Assembly: GCA_020029455.1 (NCBI GenBank)
Contig: JAIBJH010000099.1
Span: 1-15,322 of the forward strand
Origin: Hyphomicrobiales bacterium
GTDB lineage: Bacteria; Pseudomonadota; Alphaproteobacteria; Rhizobiales; Aestuariivirgaceae
DNA: 15,322 nt
Direction: 5' to 3'
This document shows, one piece after another, positions 1 to 5,825 of this stretch. The translations under genes were made by a program, and so were the position numbers. Positions within the stretch are counted from its first letter, which is position 1, and every line of letters starts with the position of its first letter. Under the pieces are notes generated by a model, which searched no databases, was not told where the DNA came from, and saw nothing but the letters and a program-made list of their open reading frames with translations.

Positions 1-186
1 ATAGCTGAATTGCAACAGACAGGCTTTCTCTGCATCCGCGAAACGCTTATCCCAAAACGGAGTATCCCGCTTTGTCTGGTCGGCAAAATCGATGGCATAA
101 GCCTTGCAATAATCGGAAGGGGCGGCACCAGCCGCCGGGGCGGCAATCCAGAGGGCCAAGGCGCCTAATACGCAACGCCGGAACAT
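1..186 (-). CDS. Small secreted protein, N-terminal part (cut by window edge)
   Basis: An open frame on the minus strand starts with ATG at 186 and runs off the left edge with no stop, giving 62 residues. A strong Shine-Dalgarno sequence (TGAGGAGTAATCCC just before the ATG) supports the start. The N-terminus, MFRRCVLGALALWIAAPAAG, is a typical Sec signal peptide with a likely cleavage after an A-x-A stretch near residue 23. The visible mature part begins near SDYCKAYAIDFAD and carries two cysteines, suggesting an exported, possibly disulfide-bonded protein. I do not recognise the family. The visible part is too short to assign a function. That it is a real gene is well supported by the signal peptide and ribosome binding site together. 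Confidence 0.7.
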   Translation of the reverse strand, partial: MFRRCVLGALALWIAAPAAGAAPSDYCKAYAIDFADQTKRDTPFWDKRFADAEKACLLQFSY

Positions 187-247
187 GGGATTACTCCTCA
201 CTCACACCTTGAGGATCTCAGCAAACAACCCAATTGTGGCGATGAAA

Positions 248-269
248 CGGACTCAATACGGACTCAATA
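248..269. repeat. 11-bp perfect tandem duplication over a stop codon
   Basis: CGGACTCAATA occurs twice head to tail (248-258 and 259-269). The TGA stop of the acetyltransferase gene (264-266, minus strand) lies in the second unit. The first unit is outside the gene, so the duplication does not change the protein. Confidence 0.85.
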
Positions 270-824
270 TGGCAACTCGAAATAGGTTGCAGCCGTTATC
301 ACGTAAATGTCGACCGGCACCGTCTTGCCCTGGCCCAAGGGGTAATCCTCCCGGTTGACCTTGCCTTCCATGCCAATCCGCCTGGCAAGCTTGCCGGAGG
401 CGCTGTTCTCCGCCATGACCTTGCACCATAGGGACTGGGCCTTGAGCCGCTCAAAACCGATGGCCACGAGCGCCCGCCCGATCTCCGTTCCAAGCCCCAT
501 GGACCACATTGCGGGGTGAACCCCCCAGCCGACCTCAAAGCTGCCCGTGCCATGGGAGATGATGAAACCATCGCCCACCACCTCGCCCGACGACTTCTCC
601 TCGGCGGCCAGATGATAGACCTGGCGGCGCACATCGTGCTGCGCCGCAACCTGCCGCGCCACGAAGTCCTTGACCATGGTCTCGTTGCGTAAGCGGTGGG
701 TGATGTGCCGCTGGTAGCGCGGCTGTGTCATGTAGCCCGCAAATTCTGTGGCATCCTTGCGCTCGATTTCACGCAGGATGAGATGCACCGTCTCAACGGC
801 CCTGATGGCAAGAACTGTCCCCAT
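264..824 (-). CDS. GNAT-family N-acetyltransferase (RimJ/RimL-like)
   Basis: This 186-residue protein has the layout of the Acetyltransf_3 branch of GNAT enzymes, which move an acetyl group from acetyl-CoA to an amine, often a protein N-terminus or a small molecule. It opens with the usual strand 'VETVHLILREIERKDATEF' (10-28). The acetyl-CoA loop is at 107-112 (WSMGLG) in 'HPAMWSMGLGTEIGRAL'; the first position, usually Q or R, is W here. The C-terminal 'ENSASGKLARRIGMEG' (139-154) matches the conserved N-x-x-S/A helix and the following G-[FM] strand. Length is normal. The ATG at 824 has only a weak ribosome binding site. No operon partner is visible and the substrate cannot be inferred. The fold is confident, the role unknown. 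Confidence 0.85.
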   Translation of the reverse strand: MGTVLAIRAVETVHLILREIERKDATEFAGYMTQPRYQRHITHRLRNETMVKDFVARQVAAQHDVRRQVYHLAAEEKSSGEVVGDGFIISHGTGSFEVGWGVHPAMWSMGLGTEIGRALVAIGFERLKAQSLWCKVMAENSASGKLARRIGMEGKVNREDYPLGQGKTVPVDIYVITAATYFELPY

Positions 825-873
825 AGGGCCAGACTAGCTTTGCTTCGCAGTGAGCGCTAGCCTTGAATTATGA

Positions 874-903
874 GGCCCCGCCAGTGACGTACTGCGCGGG
901 GCC
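874..903. terminator. Strong GC-rich hairpin, terminator-like
   Basis: GGCCCCGC (874-881) pairs with GCGGGGCC (896-903), and inside it CAGT (882-885) pairs with ACTG (891-894). The result is about a 12-bp stem with one bulged C (895) and a 5-base loop. On the plus strand it is followed by only a short T stretch (GTTTCGGCGTTT), so it is a weak intrinsic terminator at best. It lies upstream of both flanking genes, so it would not end either one. It could end an unseen small transcript or act as a structural or regulatory element. Confidence 0.5.
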
Positions 904-1094
904 GTTTCGGCGTTTATGCCGATGGATCTCTAATCCTTCATTTCACGCCAGCGAACGCCGGCGCGCATTGCAAGTTAGAATGGGGAAGCCGATCCTACTC
1001 ATGCAGGTGGTTTCATTTTCCGAGACCTCTCTGCTTAGGCAATCAATCTAGTGCAGTCGCGTGGCATTGCAAAATCAACAGATGGGTCAACACT

Positions 1095-1166
1095 ATTGAA
1101 TGTTTGGTGGGACCGCTTTCGACAAGGCGGCGCGAATCACCCATAAACGCGCCGTCAATATTCAAT
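1095..1166 (+). other. Nested inverted repeats in the aquaporin leader
   Basis: CGGCGCG (1128-1134) and CGCGCCG (1148-1154) form a perfect 7-bp stem with a 13-base loop. A second pair, ATTGAAT (1095-1101) and ATTCAAT (1160-1166), brackets it. The right outer arm ends 13 bases before the likely start codon at 1180. An RNA folded this way would put structure next to the ribosome binding site (GGGGGCG). Function is unproven. Confidence 0.45.
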
Positions 1167-1179
1167 GGGGGCGACAATC

Positions 1180-1854
1180 ATGAACCGTAAACTTTTCGCA
1201 GAAGCCATAGGCACTTTCATGTTGGTATCGGCCGTGCTTGGCGCAGCGCTGATCTCCGGCAATGCCGCGGGCCTAGGTGTGGCGCTATGTATTGGCCTCA
1301 CTGTCATGGCCATGGCTTGGGCCGTGGGGCCTATATCCGGTGGCCACTTCAACCCGGCCGTGACGCTCGGCCTTTTTGCCGCGGGCCGCTTCACCGCCAA
1401 GGACATTGCGCCCTACTGGATTTCGCAAGCCGTGGGCGGCGTGCTGGCAGCGCTTTTCTTCGCGCTTATCCTCAGCAACCGTGGCGATGGCAGTCTGCCG
1501 GCAGGCTTTGCCTCCAACGGCTATGGCGAGCACTCCCCGGGCGGCTACAACCTGCTTGCAGCGCTGTTGATGGAAGTGGTGCAAACGGCGGTCTTCATTT
1601 TCATCATCGCCCGCGTGACGCGGAAAGATGGCGCTGGCAATCTGGCCCCAGTGGCGATCGGCCTCACGCTTGCCGTCATGCACATCATAAGCATTCCGGT
1701 GGCCAATACCTCGCTCAATCCGGCGCGCTCCCTGGCGACTGCCGTTGTCGAAAGTGGCTGGGCCCTGCAGCAGCTTTGGCTCTTCATCCTGGCGCCGCTG
1801 GTGGGAGGTTACATCGGTGGCGCTGTGGACAAGGCCCTGGGCGACAATCCCTAA
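1180..1854 (+). CDS. aqpZ: Aquaporin Z-type water channel (MIP family)
   Basis: A six-helix inner-membrane channel of 224 residues, close to the length of E. coli AqpZ (231). Both half-helix motifs are present: NPA 58-60 in 'GGHFNPAVTLG' and NPA 180-182 in 'NTSLNPARS'. The loop 'GFASNGYGEHSPGGY' (109-123) is the same as my recollection of E. coli AqpZ, so the subfamily call is strong. AqpZ carries water quickly across the membrane during osmotic change. By alignment from memory, the selectivity-filter positions are I38, H168, T177 and R183, where E. coli has F43, H174, T183 and R189, so the phenylalanine is replaced by isoleucine. I place the start at 1180 (MNRKLFAEAIGTF): it matches the family N-terminus and has GGGGGCG eight bases upstream. 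An in-frame ATG at 1165 would add five residues. Stand-alone gene. Confidence 0.93.
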   Translation: MNRKLFAEAIGTFMLVSAVLGAALISGNAAGLGVALCIGLTVMAMAWAVGPISGGHFNPAVTLGLFAAGRFTAKDIAPYWISQAVGGVLAALFFALILSNRGDGSLPAGFASNGYGEHSPGGYNLLAALLMEVVQTAVFIFIIARVTRKDGAGNLAPVAIGLTLAVMHIISIPVANTSLNPARSLATAVVESGWALQQLWLFILAPLVGGYIGGAVDKALGDNP

Positions 1855-1868
1855 GCGACAGTCCCTAA
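1841..1868. repeat. 14-bp near-perfect tandem duplication over a stop codon
   Basis: GCGACAATCCCTAA (1841-1854) is followed directly by GCGACAGTCCCTAA (1855-1868), with one mismatch. The aquaporin stop TAA (1852-1854) is the end of the first unit, so the second copy lies just outside the gene and repeats the stop. Confidence 0.85.
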
Positions 1869-1965
1869 CCATAACGCTTAAGTACTATGCGCCAAGGGCA
1901 GCTTCCAGCGCATCGGACGAGCAAGTGTAAGCATTTACGAGAGGAAAGATGCGCCACCTGTTAAT

Positions 1966-2010
1966 CTACAGCAGCTTTTCGACGGTCAAAATGACCGCCG
2001 GCTGCTGTAG
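1966..2010. other. Long two-part palindrome between aqpZ and the helicase gene
   Basis: CTACAGCAGC (1966-1975) and GCTGCTGTAG (2001-2010) are perfect 10-base inverted repeats. Inside them CGGTCA (1983-1988) pairs with TGACCG (1992-1997) around a 3-base AAA loop. The structure is an outer stem, an internal loop and an inner hairpin. Neither side has a clear T run, so it is not a classical intrinsic terminator, though it follows aqpZ by about 110 bases. It may be a processing or stability element, a small RNA or a protein-binding site. Confidence 0.55.
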
Positions 2011-2025
2011 CGCCTTCCCTTTCGT

Positions 2026-2054
2026 TTGACTTTCCCGGCGGAAATCCCTATCGC
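2026..2054 (+). promoter_or_regulatory. Candidate sigma-70 promoter for the helicase gene
   Basis: TTGACT (2026-2031), a 17-base spacer, then TATCGC (2049-2054). The -35 is good and the -10 weak. A start near 2061 would give a leader of about 85 bases. No Shine-Dalgarno sequence is visible just before the ATG at 2146. Confidence 0.35.
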
Positions 2055-2145
2055 CAGCATCGACAGGCGACCCCGGCAATGGCGAGTCTAGCCCCGGGCG
2101 CCGCATAGTATTTTCCCTCGCCAGATTGGTTTACCACCTACTCAC

Positions 2146-3555
2146 ATGAGTTTTTCGACGCTCGGTTTGAGCCCCAAAGTCCTCGAAGCCGTAACGGCTG
2201 CAGGATACACCACCCCCACCCCCATCCAGGCTGAAGCCATTCCCCACGCCCTTGCCCGGAGAGACGTTCTGGGCCTTGCCCAGACCGGCTCCGGCAAGAC
2301 GGCAGCCTTCGTACTACCCATGCTGACGCTGCTCGAAAAGGGGAGAGCCCGCGCCCGCATGCCGCGCACCCTCATTCTCGAACCCACCCGCGAGCTTGCC
2401 ATCCAGGTGCAGGAAGCCTTCGATGCGCTGGGCAAGCTGCACCAGCTTTCTGTCGCAACGCTCATCGGCGGCGTGGCCTTCGAGCCACAGGCTGCCAAGA
2501 TCGACCGTGGCGCCGATGTGGTGATCGCAACGCCGGGCCGCCTGCTCGACCATTTCGAGCGCGGCAAGCTTCTGCTCAACGGCGTTGAGCTTCTCGTCAT
2601 CGACGAAGCCGACCGCATGCTCGACATGGGTTTCATCCCGGACATCGAACGGATCTGCAAAACGCTGCCGTTTACACGGCAGACCTTGTTCTTCTCTGCC
2701 ACCATGCCGCCGGAAATCCAGCGCCTGACATCGCAGTTCCTGCATAATCCGGTGCAGGTCGAAACGGCTGCCGTTTCCTCGACGGCTTCGACGATCATGC
2801 AGTTCGCAGTGAAGTGTCCCTCCGACCCAAAGGCCAAGCGTGACGCGCTTCGCCAGCTCTTGCGCAGCCAGGACAGCATCAACAACGCCATCATCTTCGC
2901 CAACCGCAAAACCACCGTGGCTTTGCTCGAGAAGTCACTTCAGCGCCACGGCTTCAATGCGGCAGCACTCCACGGCGACATGGACCAGAGCGCTAGGCTC
3001 CGCACCCTCGCGGCCTTCCGCGCCCAGGAAGTGAAATTCCTCATCGCCTCGGACGTCGCAGCCCGCGGCCTCGACATTCCGGAAGTGAGCCACATCTTCA
3101 ACTTCGATGTGCCCATTCATTCGGAAGACTATGTCCATCGCATCGGCCGCACGGGGAGAGCCGGGCGTGAAGGCCACGCCTACATGCTGGTGACCTCGCA
3201 TGACAACAAGCACTTCAAGGCCATCGAGGAGCTGATCAAGAAATCAATCGAATGGTTTGGCGGAAAGCCTGCACCCGAAGCTGGAGAAGAATCCAGTCAT
3301 CGCCGCGATGGCAAACCACACGACCGCCATCACGAGAGAAAGCCGCAAAAGGACAGTCGCAAACAGCCTGAACAACAGGTTAAGCACCCTCAGGAAAAGC
3401 GCGCCACCCGCGACAACAGGAAGTCGCAAAGCGCTCCTGTCAAGGCGCCCCATCAGCGCCGGCCCCGGGACGAAGAAGGCCCTGATCACAAGGGTTTCCA
3501 CCAGGGTAACATGCCGGCCTTCCTGTCGTCTCCACCGCGCAGTCGCAGCGCCTGA
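2146..3555 (+). CDS. rhlE: DEAD-box ATP-dependent RNA helicase, RhlE type
   Basis: A 469-residue ATP-driven RNA-unwinding enzyme of the cytoplasm, the kind that acts in RNA decay and ribosome maturation. All helicase motifs are in order: Q motif around 21-28 (GYTTPTPIQ), motif I AQTGSGKT 45-52, Ia PTRELA, Ib TPGR, II DEAD 153-156, III SAT 184-186, V ARGLDIP 306-312 and VI HRIGRTGR 331-338. The core ends near residue 375. About 90 residues of basic, low-complexity tail follow (many K, R, H, Q, P), typical of RhlE relatives and probably RNA-binding. The start at MSFSTLGLSPKV fits the family. RhlE is preferred over other DEAD-box groups because of the short N-terminus and tail style, but subfamily naming is less sure than the helicase call. 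Confidence 0.92.
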   Translation: MSFSTLGLSPKVLEAVTAAGYTTPTPIQAEAIPHALARRDVLGLAQTGSGKTAAFVLPMLTLLEKGRARARMPRTLILEPTRELAIQVQEAFDALGKLHQLSVATLIGGVAFEPQAAKIDRGADVVIATPGRLLDHFERGKLLLNGVELLVIDEADRMLDMGFIPDIERICKTLPFTRQTLFFSATMPPEIQRLTSQFLHNPVQVETAAVSSTASTIMQFAVKCPSDPKAKRDALRQLLRSQDSINNAIIFANRKTTVALLEKSLQRHGFNAAALHGDMDQSARLRTLAAFRAQEVKFLIASDVAARGLDIPEVSHIFNFDVPIHSEDYVHRIGRTGRAGREGHAYMLVTSHDNKHFKAIEELIKKSIEWFGGKPAPEAGEESSHRRDGKPHDRHHERKPQKDSRKQPEQQVKHPQEKRATRDNRKSQSAPVKAPHQRRPRDEEGPDHKGFHQGNMPAFLSSPPRSRSA

Positions 3556-3609
3556 TTGCATGCGGTTGTTGGATTAATCTTAACGCCGGAATGCTAGCCA
3601 GCTGTTCAA

Positions 3610-3921
3610 ATGGACAGCAAAGAAGCCAGTTTTACCCATCTTCGAGCATCCCCTCGCCGCCGCGTGTTGAAGGCTGCAAAGATCATCTTTGATGATTGGG
3701 CCGCAATCGATTGCCAAGTGCGTGACGTCTCTGAGACTGGCGCGCAGATCAAGATCGATGGCGTAACCAGGTTGCCGCATCGCTTCAAGCTCCTCATGGT
3801 GGCCGAACATACTATCCGCCCCGTGCAGGTGGCCTGGAAGCTGGACAAAACAATCGGCGTTTCTTTCCTCGGCCCCGCCGAAAAAGCGCCCATGCGCAAA
3901 TACGTGCCCCCGAATTTCTAG
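3610..3921 (+). CDS. PilZ-domain protein (likely c-di-GMP receptor)
   Basis: A single-domain protein of 103 residues. PilZ domains bind cyclic di-GMP through an RxxxR motif and a [DN]xSxxG motif, and control motility, surface polysaccharide or cell-cycle targets. Here R12-A-S-P-R16 fits the first and D39-V-S-E-T-G44 fits the second, so ligand binding is likely intact. The rest is a small beta barrel ending in 'VSFLGPAEKAPMRKYVPP', common in short alphaproteobacterial PilZ proteins. The gene follows the helicase by 54 bases but no strong ribosome binding site or promoter is evident, so co-transcription is uncertain. The target pathway cannot be told from the sequence. Confidence 0.88.
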   Translation: MDSKEASFTHLRASPRRRVLKAAKIIFDDWAAIDCQVRDVSETGAQIKIDGVTRLPHRFKLLMVAEHTIRPVQVAWKLDKTIGVSFLGPAEKAPMRKYVPPNF

Positions 3922-3970
3922 GCGCTATCTCCATCGGTGTCCCGGACTTGCTCCGAGACCATCCGCAGAT

Positions 3971-4006
3971 CCAGACTTTCCGCATGCGAGACCTTCGAAA
4001 GTCTGG
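3971..4006. terminator. Hairpin between convergent pilZ and tfoX-like genes
   Basis: CCAGACTTTC (3971-3980) pairs perfectly with GAAAGTCTGG (3997-4006) around a 16-base loop, which begins with the palindrome CGCATGCG. It lies between two convergent gene ends, where a two-way terminator is expected. There is no T run on either side, so intrinsic termination is not certain. Confidence 0.5.
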
Positions 4007-4049
4007 GTGGGCCGATCAAGTCGACCCATGGAGAGATTTAAAGAATTCC

Positions 4050-4409
4050 TCAGGGTACGGATGATTTTGGCTTCTTCCTCTGTGCCCGCAACGCCGCACC
4101 ATATGCCAGTTTTGCCCACTCCGTCATTTCGCCCGCATCATCCATGCAGCGCACCGGCACACGATAATAGCTCATGGCAACAGTCTTGCCCTTGGCCGGC
4201 GCGTAGACGAAGGGTTCCGAGCCCTCCGCTTCAAAGCGCACCCGCGTCTCGTCATCGACCTTGAGATAGACGGTCTCCTCATCGATGAGGCCGAACATCA
4301 ACCCATCGCGGTAAATACCGCCGCCGCCGAACATGCGCCGGATCGAGACGGGCCCGAAGCCCGCCAGATGTTCGAAGAGGAATTCCTTGAACTCGTTCGA
4401 ATAGCTCAT
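4050..4409 (-). CDS. TfoX N-terminal domain protein
   Basis: A 119-residue protein with the TfoX-N domain and its core motif 'IRRMFGGGGIYRDGLMFGLI' (23-42). The domain is named after the competence regulator TfoX/Sxy, but only the N-terminal half is present here. Stand-alone TfoX-N proteins are widespread and mostly uncharacterised, so a competence role should not be assumed. The ATG overlaps the sufA stop by four bases (ATGA, 4406-4409), so it is probably translated with sufA as the last gene of the cluster. The lysine-rich C-terminus (RAQRKKPKSSVP) looks disordered. Confidence 0.85.
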   Translation of the reverse strand: MSYSNEFKEFLFEHLAGFGPVSIRRMFGGGGIYRDGLMFGLIDEETVYLKVDDETRVRFEAEGSEPFVYAPAKGKTVAMSYYRVPVRCMDDAGEMTEWAKLAYGAALRAQRKKPKSSVP

Positions 4410-4759
4410 GCCGGCAAGGCGGCAGGCTTGATCTCGACACTCTCGCCGCAGCCGCAGGCCGAAACCTGGTTCGGATTGTTGAAGACGAAACCCGATTTGA
4501 GAACGCTCGTCTGGTAATCCATCTCGGTGCCGAGCAGGAACATCAGCGCCTTGGCCTCAATCAAAACCTTCGCGCCCTTGTCTTCCACCACTTCATCGAA
4601 CGGCTTTTTCTCGTTGGCCCATTCCATGGTGTATTCCATGCCAGCACAGCCGCCGTTCTTGACACCTACGCGAAGCCCCACGCCCTCGCCCTTGGCCATG
4701 AGATCGCGCACGCGCGCTGCGGCGGCATCGGTCAGCTTCAAGACTTGAGGCAGTGCCAT
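4406..4759 (-). CDS. sufA: A-type iron-sulfur carrier protein (SufA/IscA/ErpA family)
   Basis: A 117-residue HesB/IscA-type protein that accepts Fe-S clusters from the SufBCD scaffold and hands them to apo-proteins. The three ligand cysteines are in the family spacing: C38 in 'GGCAGMEY', and C102 and C104 in 'SACGCGESV'. I place the start at 4759 (MALPQVLKLTDAAA), which fits the family. The same frame extends upstream to 4873, but that part is inside the preceding gene and has no family similarity. The ATG lies two bases after the stop of the secreted-protein gene, and the end overlaps the TfoX-N gene, so coupling is likely on both sides. The symbol sufA follows from its place in the suf cluster. 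Confidence 0.92.
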   Translation of the reverse strand: MALPQVLKLTDAAAARVRDLMAKGEGVGLRVGVKNGGCAGMEYTMEWANEKKPFDEVVEDKGAKVLIEAKALMFLLGTEMDYQTSVLKSGFVFNNPNQVSACGCGESVEIKPAALPA

Positions 4760-4761
4760 GG

Positions 4762-5457
4762 CTATTTTGCTCTCACGTAAAACCCCGTGGAGGAGACATT
4801 GGCCCCGCCACAGTTGCGATTGTCTTCTACCATAAGATAACGGCGGCTTAAAACTTTCAGACGGGCCGCGCACATATACCGTTCTGCCGCCTTCTCGTCA
4901 TATGGGACGTATTCGCTGGAAGTCCAGTCCTTCACGCTGTAGCCCACAACGCCATTCACAATGGGCGCATCCGCGCCAATGCCGCCTTCATGGAGGCCGC
5001 CATTTTGCGCCGCTTCCTCTGAGGCAGCCCAGGCAGCCTCGCCCACAAAATCGATCCAGCCCGGCGTCTTGCTGCGTTTGATTTCAATGTTGTGCCACTC
5101 TCCGGCCGTCCACTTGCCCAGCCATTGCTTGAAGGGCACGTCACCCACAGGCGAAACCTCGATGTCAGCGGCTTTGAGCCAGCCCATTGTTTCAACACCC
5201 TTCCTGTTCACATAGAGGGCGCAGACATAGGTGCCGTCCTGCTCGCCAATGACCAGCTCATCGCCGCCGATGACATAGACGTTAGGCTCATTCACATTGT
5301 CTGGCTCAAAGAAGGTTTTTCGCACCACCGGCTTCACCTTGCCGAGGCGCAGCGCGCCCTGATCGAAATCATAGGCGATGTTACAATTGTCGCGTGCTGC
5401 CGCTGGGCCAACAAAACACAGCGTGGCAAGCACCAGGGCAGGTGCCGAATGTCCCAT
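4762..5457 (-). CDS. Secreted protein with possible SH3-like region, unknown function
   Basis: From the ATG at 5457 the protein has 231 residues and begins with a clear signal peptide (MGHSAPALVLATLCFVGPAAA, cleavage near residue 21), so it is probably periplasmic. Residues about 42-102 end in 'GVETMGWLKAADI', which resembles a bacterial SH3-like fold. The C-terminal part ends in 'EDNRNCGGANVSSTGFYVRA', a pattern I associate with uncharacterised secreted domains. The mature protein has four cysteines (C25, C79, C196, C216), enough for two disulfides. An upstream start at 5535 is rejected because it would bury the signal peptide and overlap sufT. The ATG shares one base with the sufT stop (TGATG), and the stop lies two bases before sufA. 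A secreted protein between two cytoplasmic Fe-S assembly genes is unexpected. No function is proposed. Confidence 0.8.
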   Translation of the reverse strand: MGHSAPALVLATLCFVGPAAARDNCNIAYDFDQGALRLGKVKPVVRKTFFEPDNVNEPNVYVIGGDELVIGEQDGTYVCALYVNRKGVETMGWLKAADIEVSPVGDVPFKQWLGKWTAGEWHNIEIKRSKTPGWIDFVGEAAWAASEEAAQNGGLHEGGIGADAPIVNGVVGYSVKDWTSSEYVPYDEKAAERYMCAARLKVLSRRYLMVEDNRNCGGANVSSTGFYVRAK

Positions 5458-5825
5458 CACCACATATTCATCGCCATGCGGGCCTCTTCGCTCATACGCG
5501 AATGATCCCATGGCGGATCGAATACAATCTTGCACTTGGCGCTCTGCACGCCCGGCACAGAGGAAACGGCATTCTCCACCCAGCCCGGCATGTCTCCTGC
5601 CACCGGGCAGCCCGGCGCCGTGAGCGTCATGTCAATCGCCACATTGCGGTCATCGTCTATGTCGACCTTGTAGATGAGGCCCAGTTCATAAATGTCGACC
5701 GGGATTTCCGGATCGTAAACCGTCTTCAGCGCCGCGATGATGTCGTCGGTCAGCCGTGCCAGCTCATCCGCCGGGATGGCGGAGGGGTTCGGGGCGTTCT
5801 CGACAGTGGCTGCGGCTTCTGTCAC
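5457..5825 (-). CDS. sufT: SUF-associated DUF59/MIP18-family Fe-S assembly protein (SufT-like)
   Basis: A 122-residue protein of the DUF59 family that commonly sits in suf operons and helps Fe-S cluster maturation. The conserved block DPEIPVDIYELGLIY is at 38-52. It is followed by 'TLTAPGCP' (67-74) with the conserved C73, then 'VFDPPWD' (101-107). The start is GTG at 5825, overlapping the sufS stop by four bases (GTGA). The first 20 or so residues are variable and probably disordered. Length is normal for the family. The symbol sufT is used by context; the exact biochemical step is still debated for this family. Confidence 0.88.
   Translation of the reverse strand: MTEAAATVENAPNPSAIPADELARLTDDIIAALKTVYDPEIPVDIYELGLIYKVDIDDDRNVAIDMTLTAPGCPVAGDMPGWVENAVSSVPGVQSAKCKIVFDPPWDHSRMSEEARMAMNMW

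Larger units (their letters stand above)
825..1179. other. Intergenic region between acetyltransferase and aquaporin genes
   Basis: This stretch separates two divergent genes and should hold their promoters. I see no convincing gene. A 62-codon frame at 863-1051 has no ribosome binding site and no recognisable protein character. Two inverted repeats stand out and are listed separately (874-903 and 1095-1166). No confident -35/-10 pair was found. Confidence 0.6.

Noticed and set aside
863..1051. Open frame of 62 codons on the plus strand
   Set aside because: No ribosome binding site, no recognisable protein pattern, and it runs through the hairpin at 874-903.
1285..1872. Long open frames overlapping the aquaporin gene on other frames
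   Set aside because: They are shadows of a clear AqpZ coding sequence and show no protein family features.
4760..4873. Extended N-terminus for the sufA product from an upstream start
   Set aside because: The added residues are inside the preceding gene and are not part of the family; the ATG at 4759 fits all homologues.
5458..5535. Upstream start for the secreted protein
   Set aside because: It would overlap sufT and place the signal peptide in the interior; the ATG at 5457 gives a proper signal peptide.
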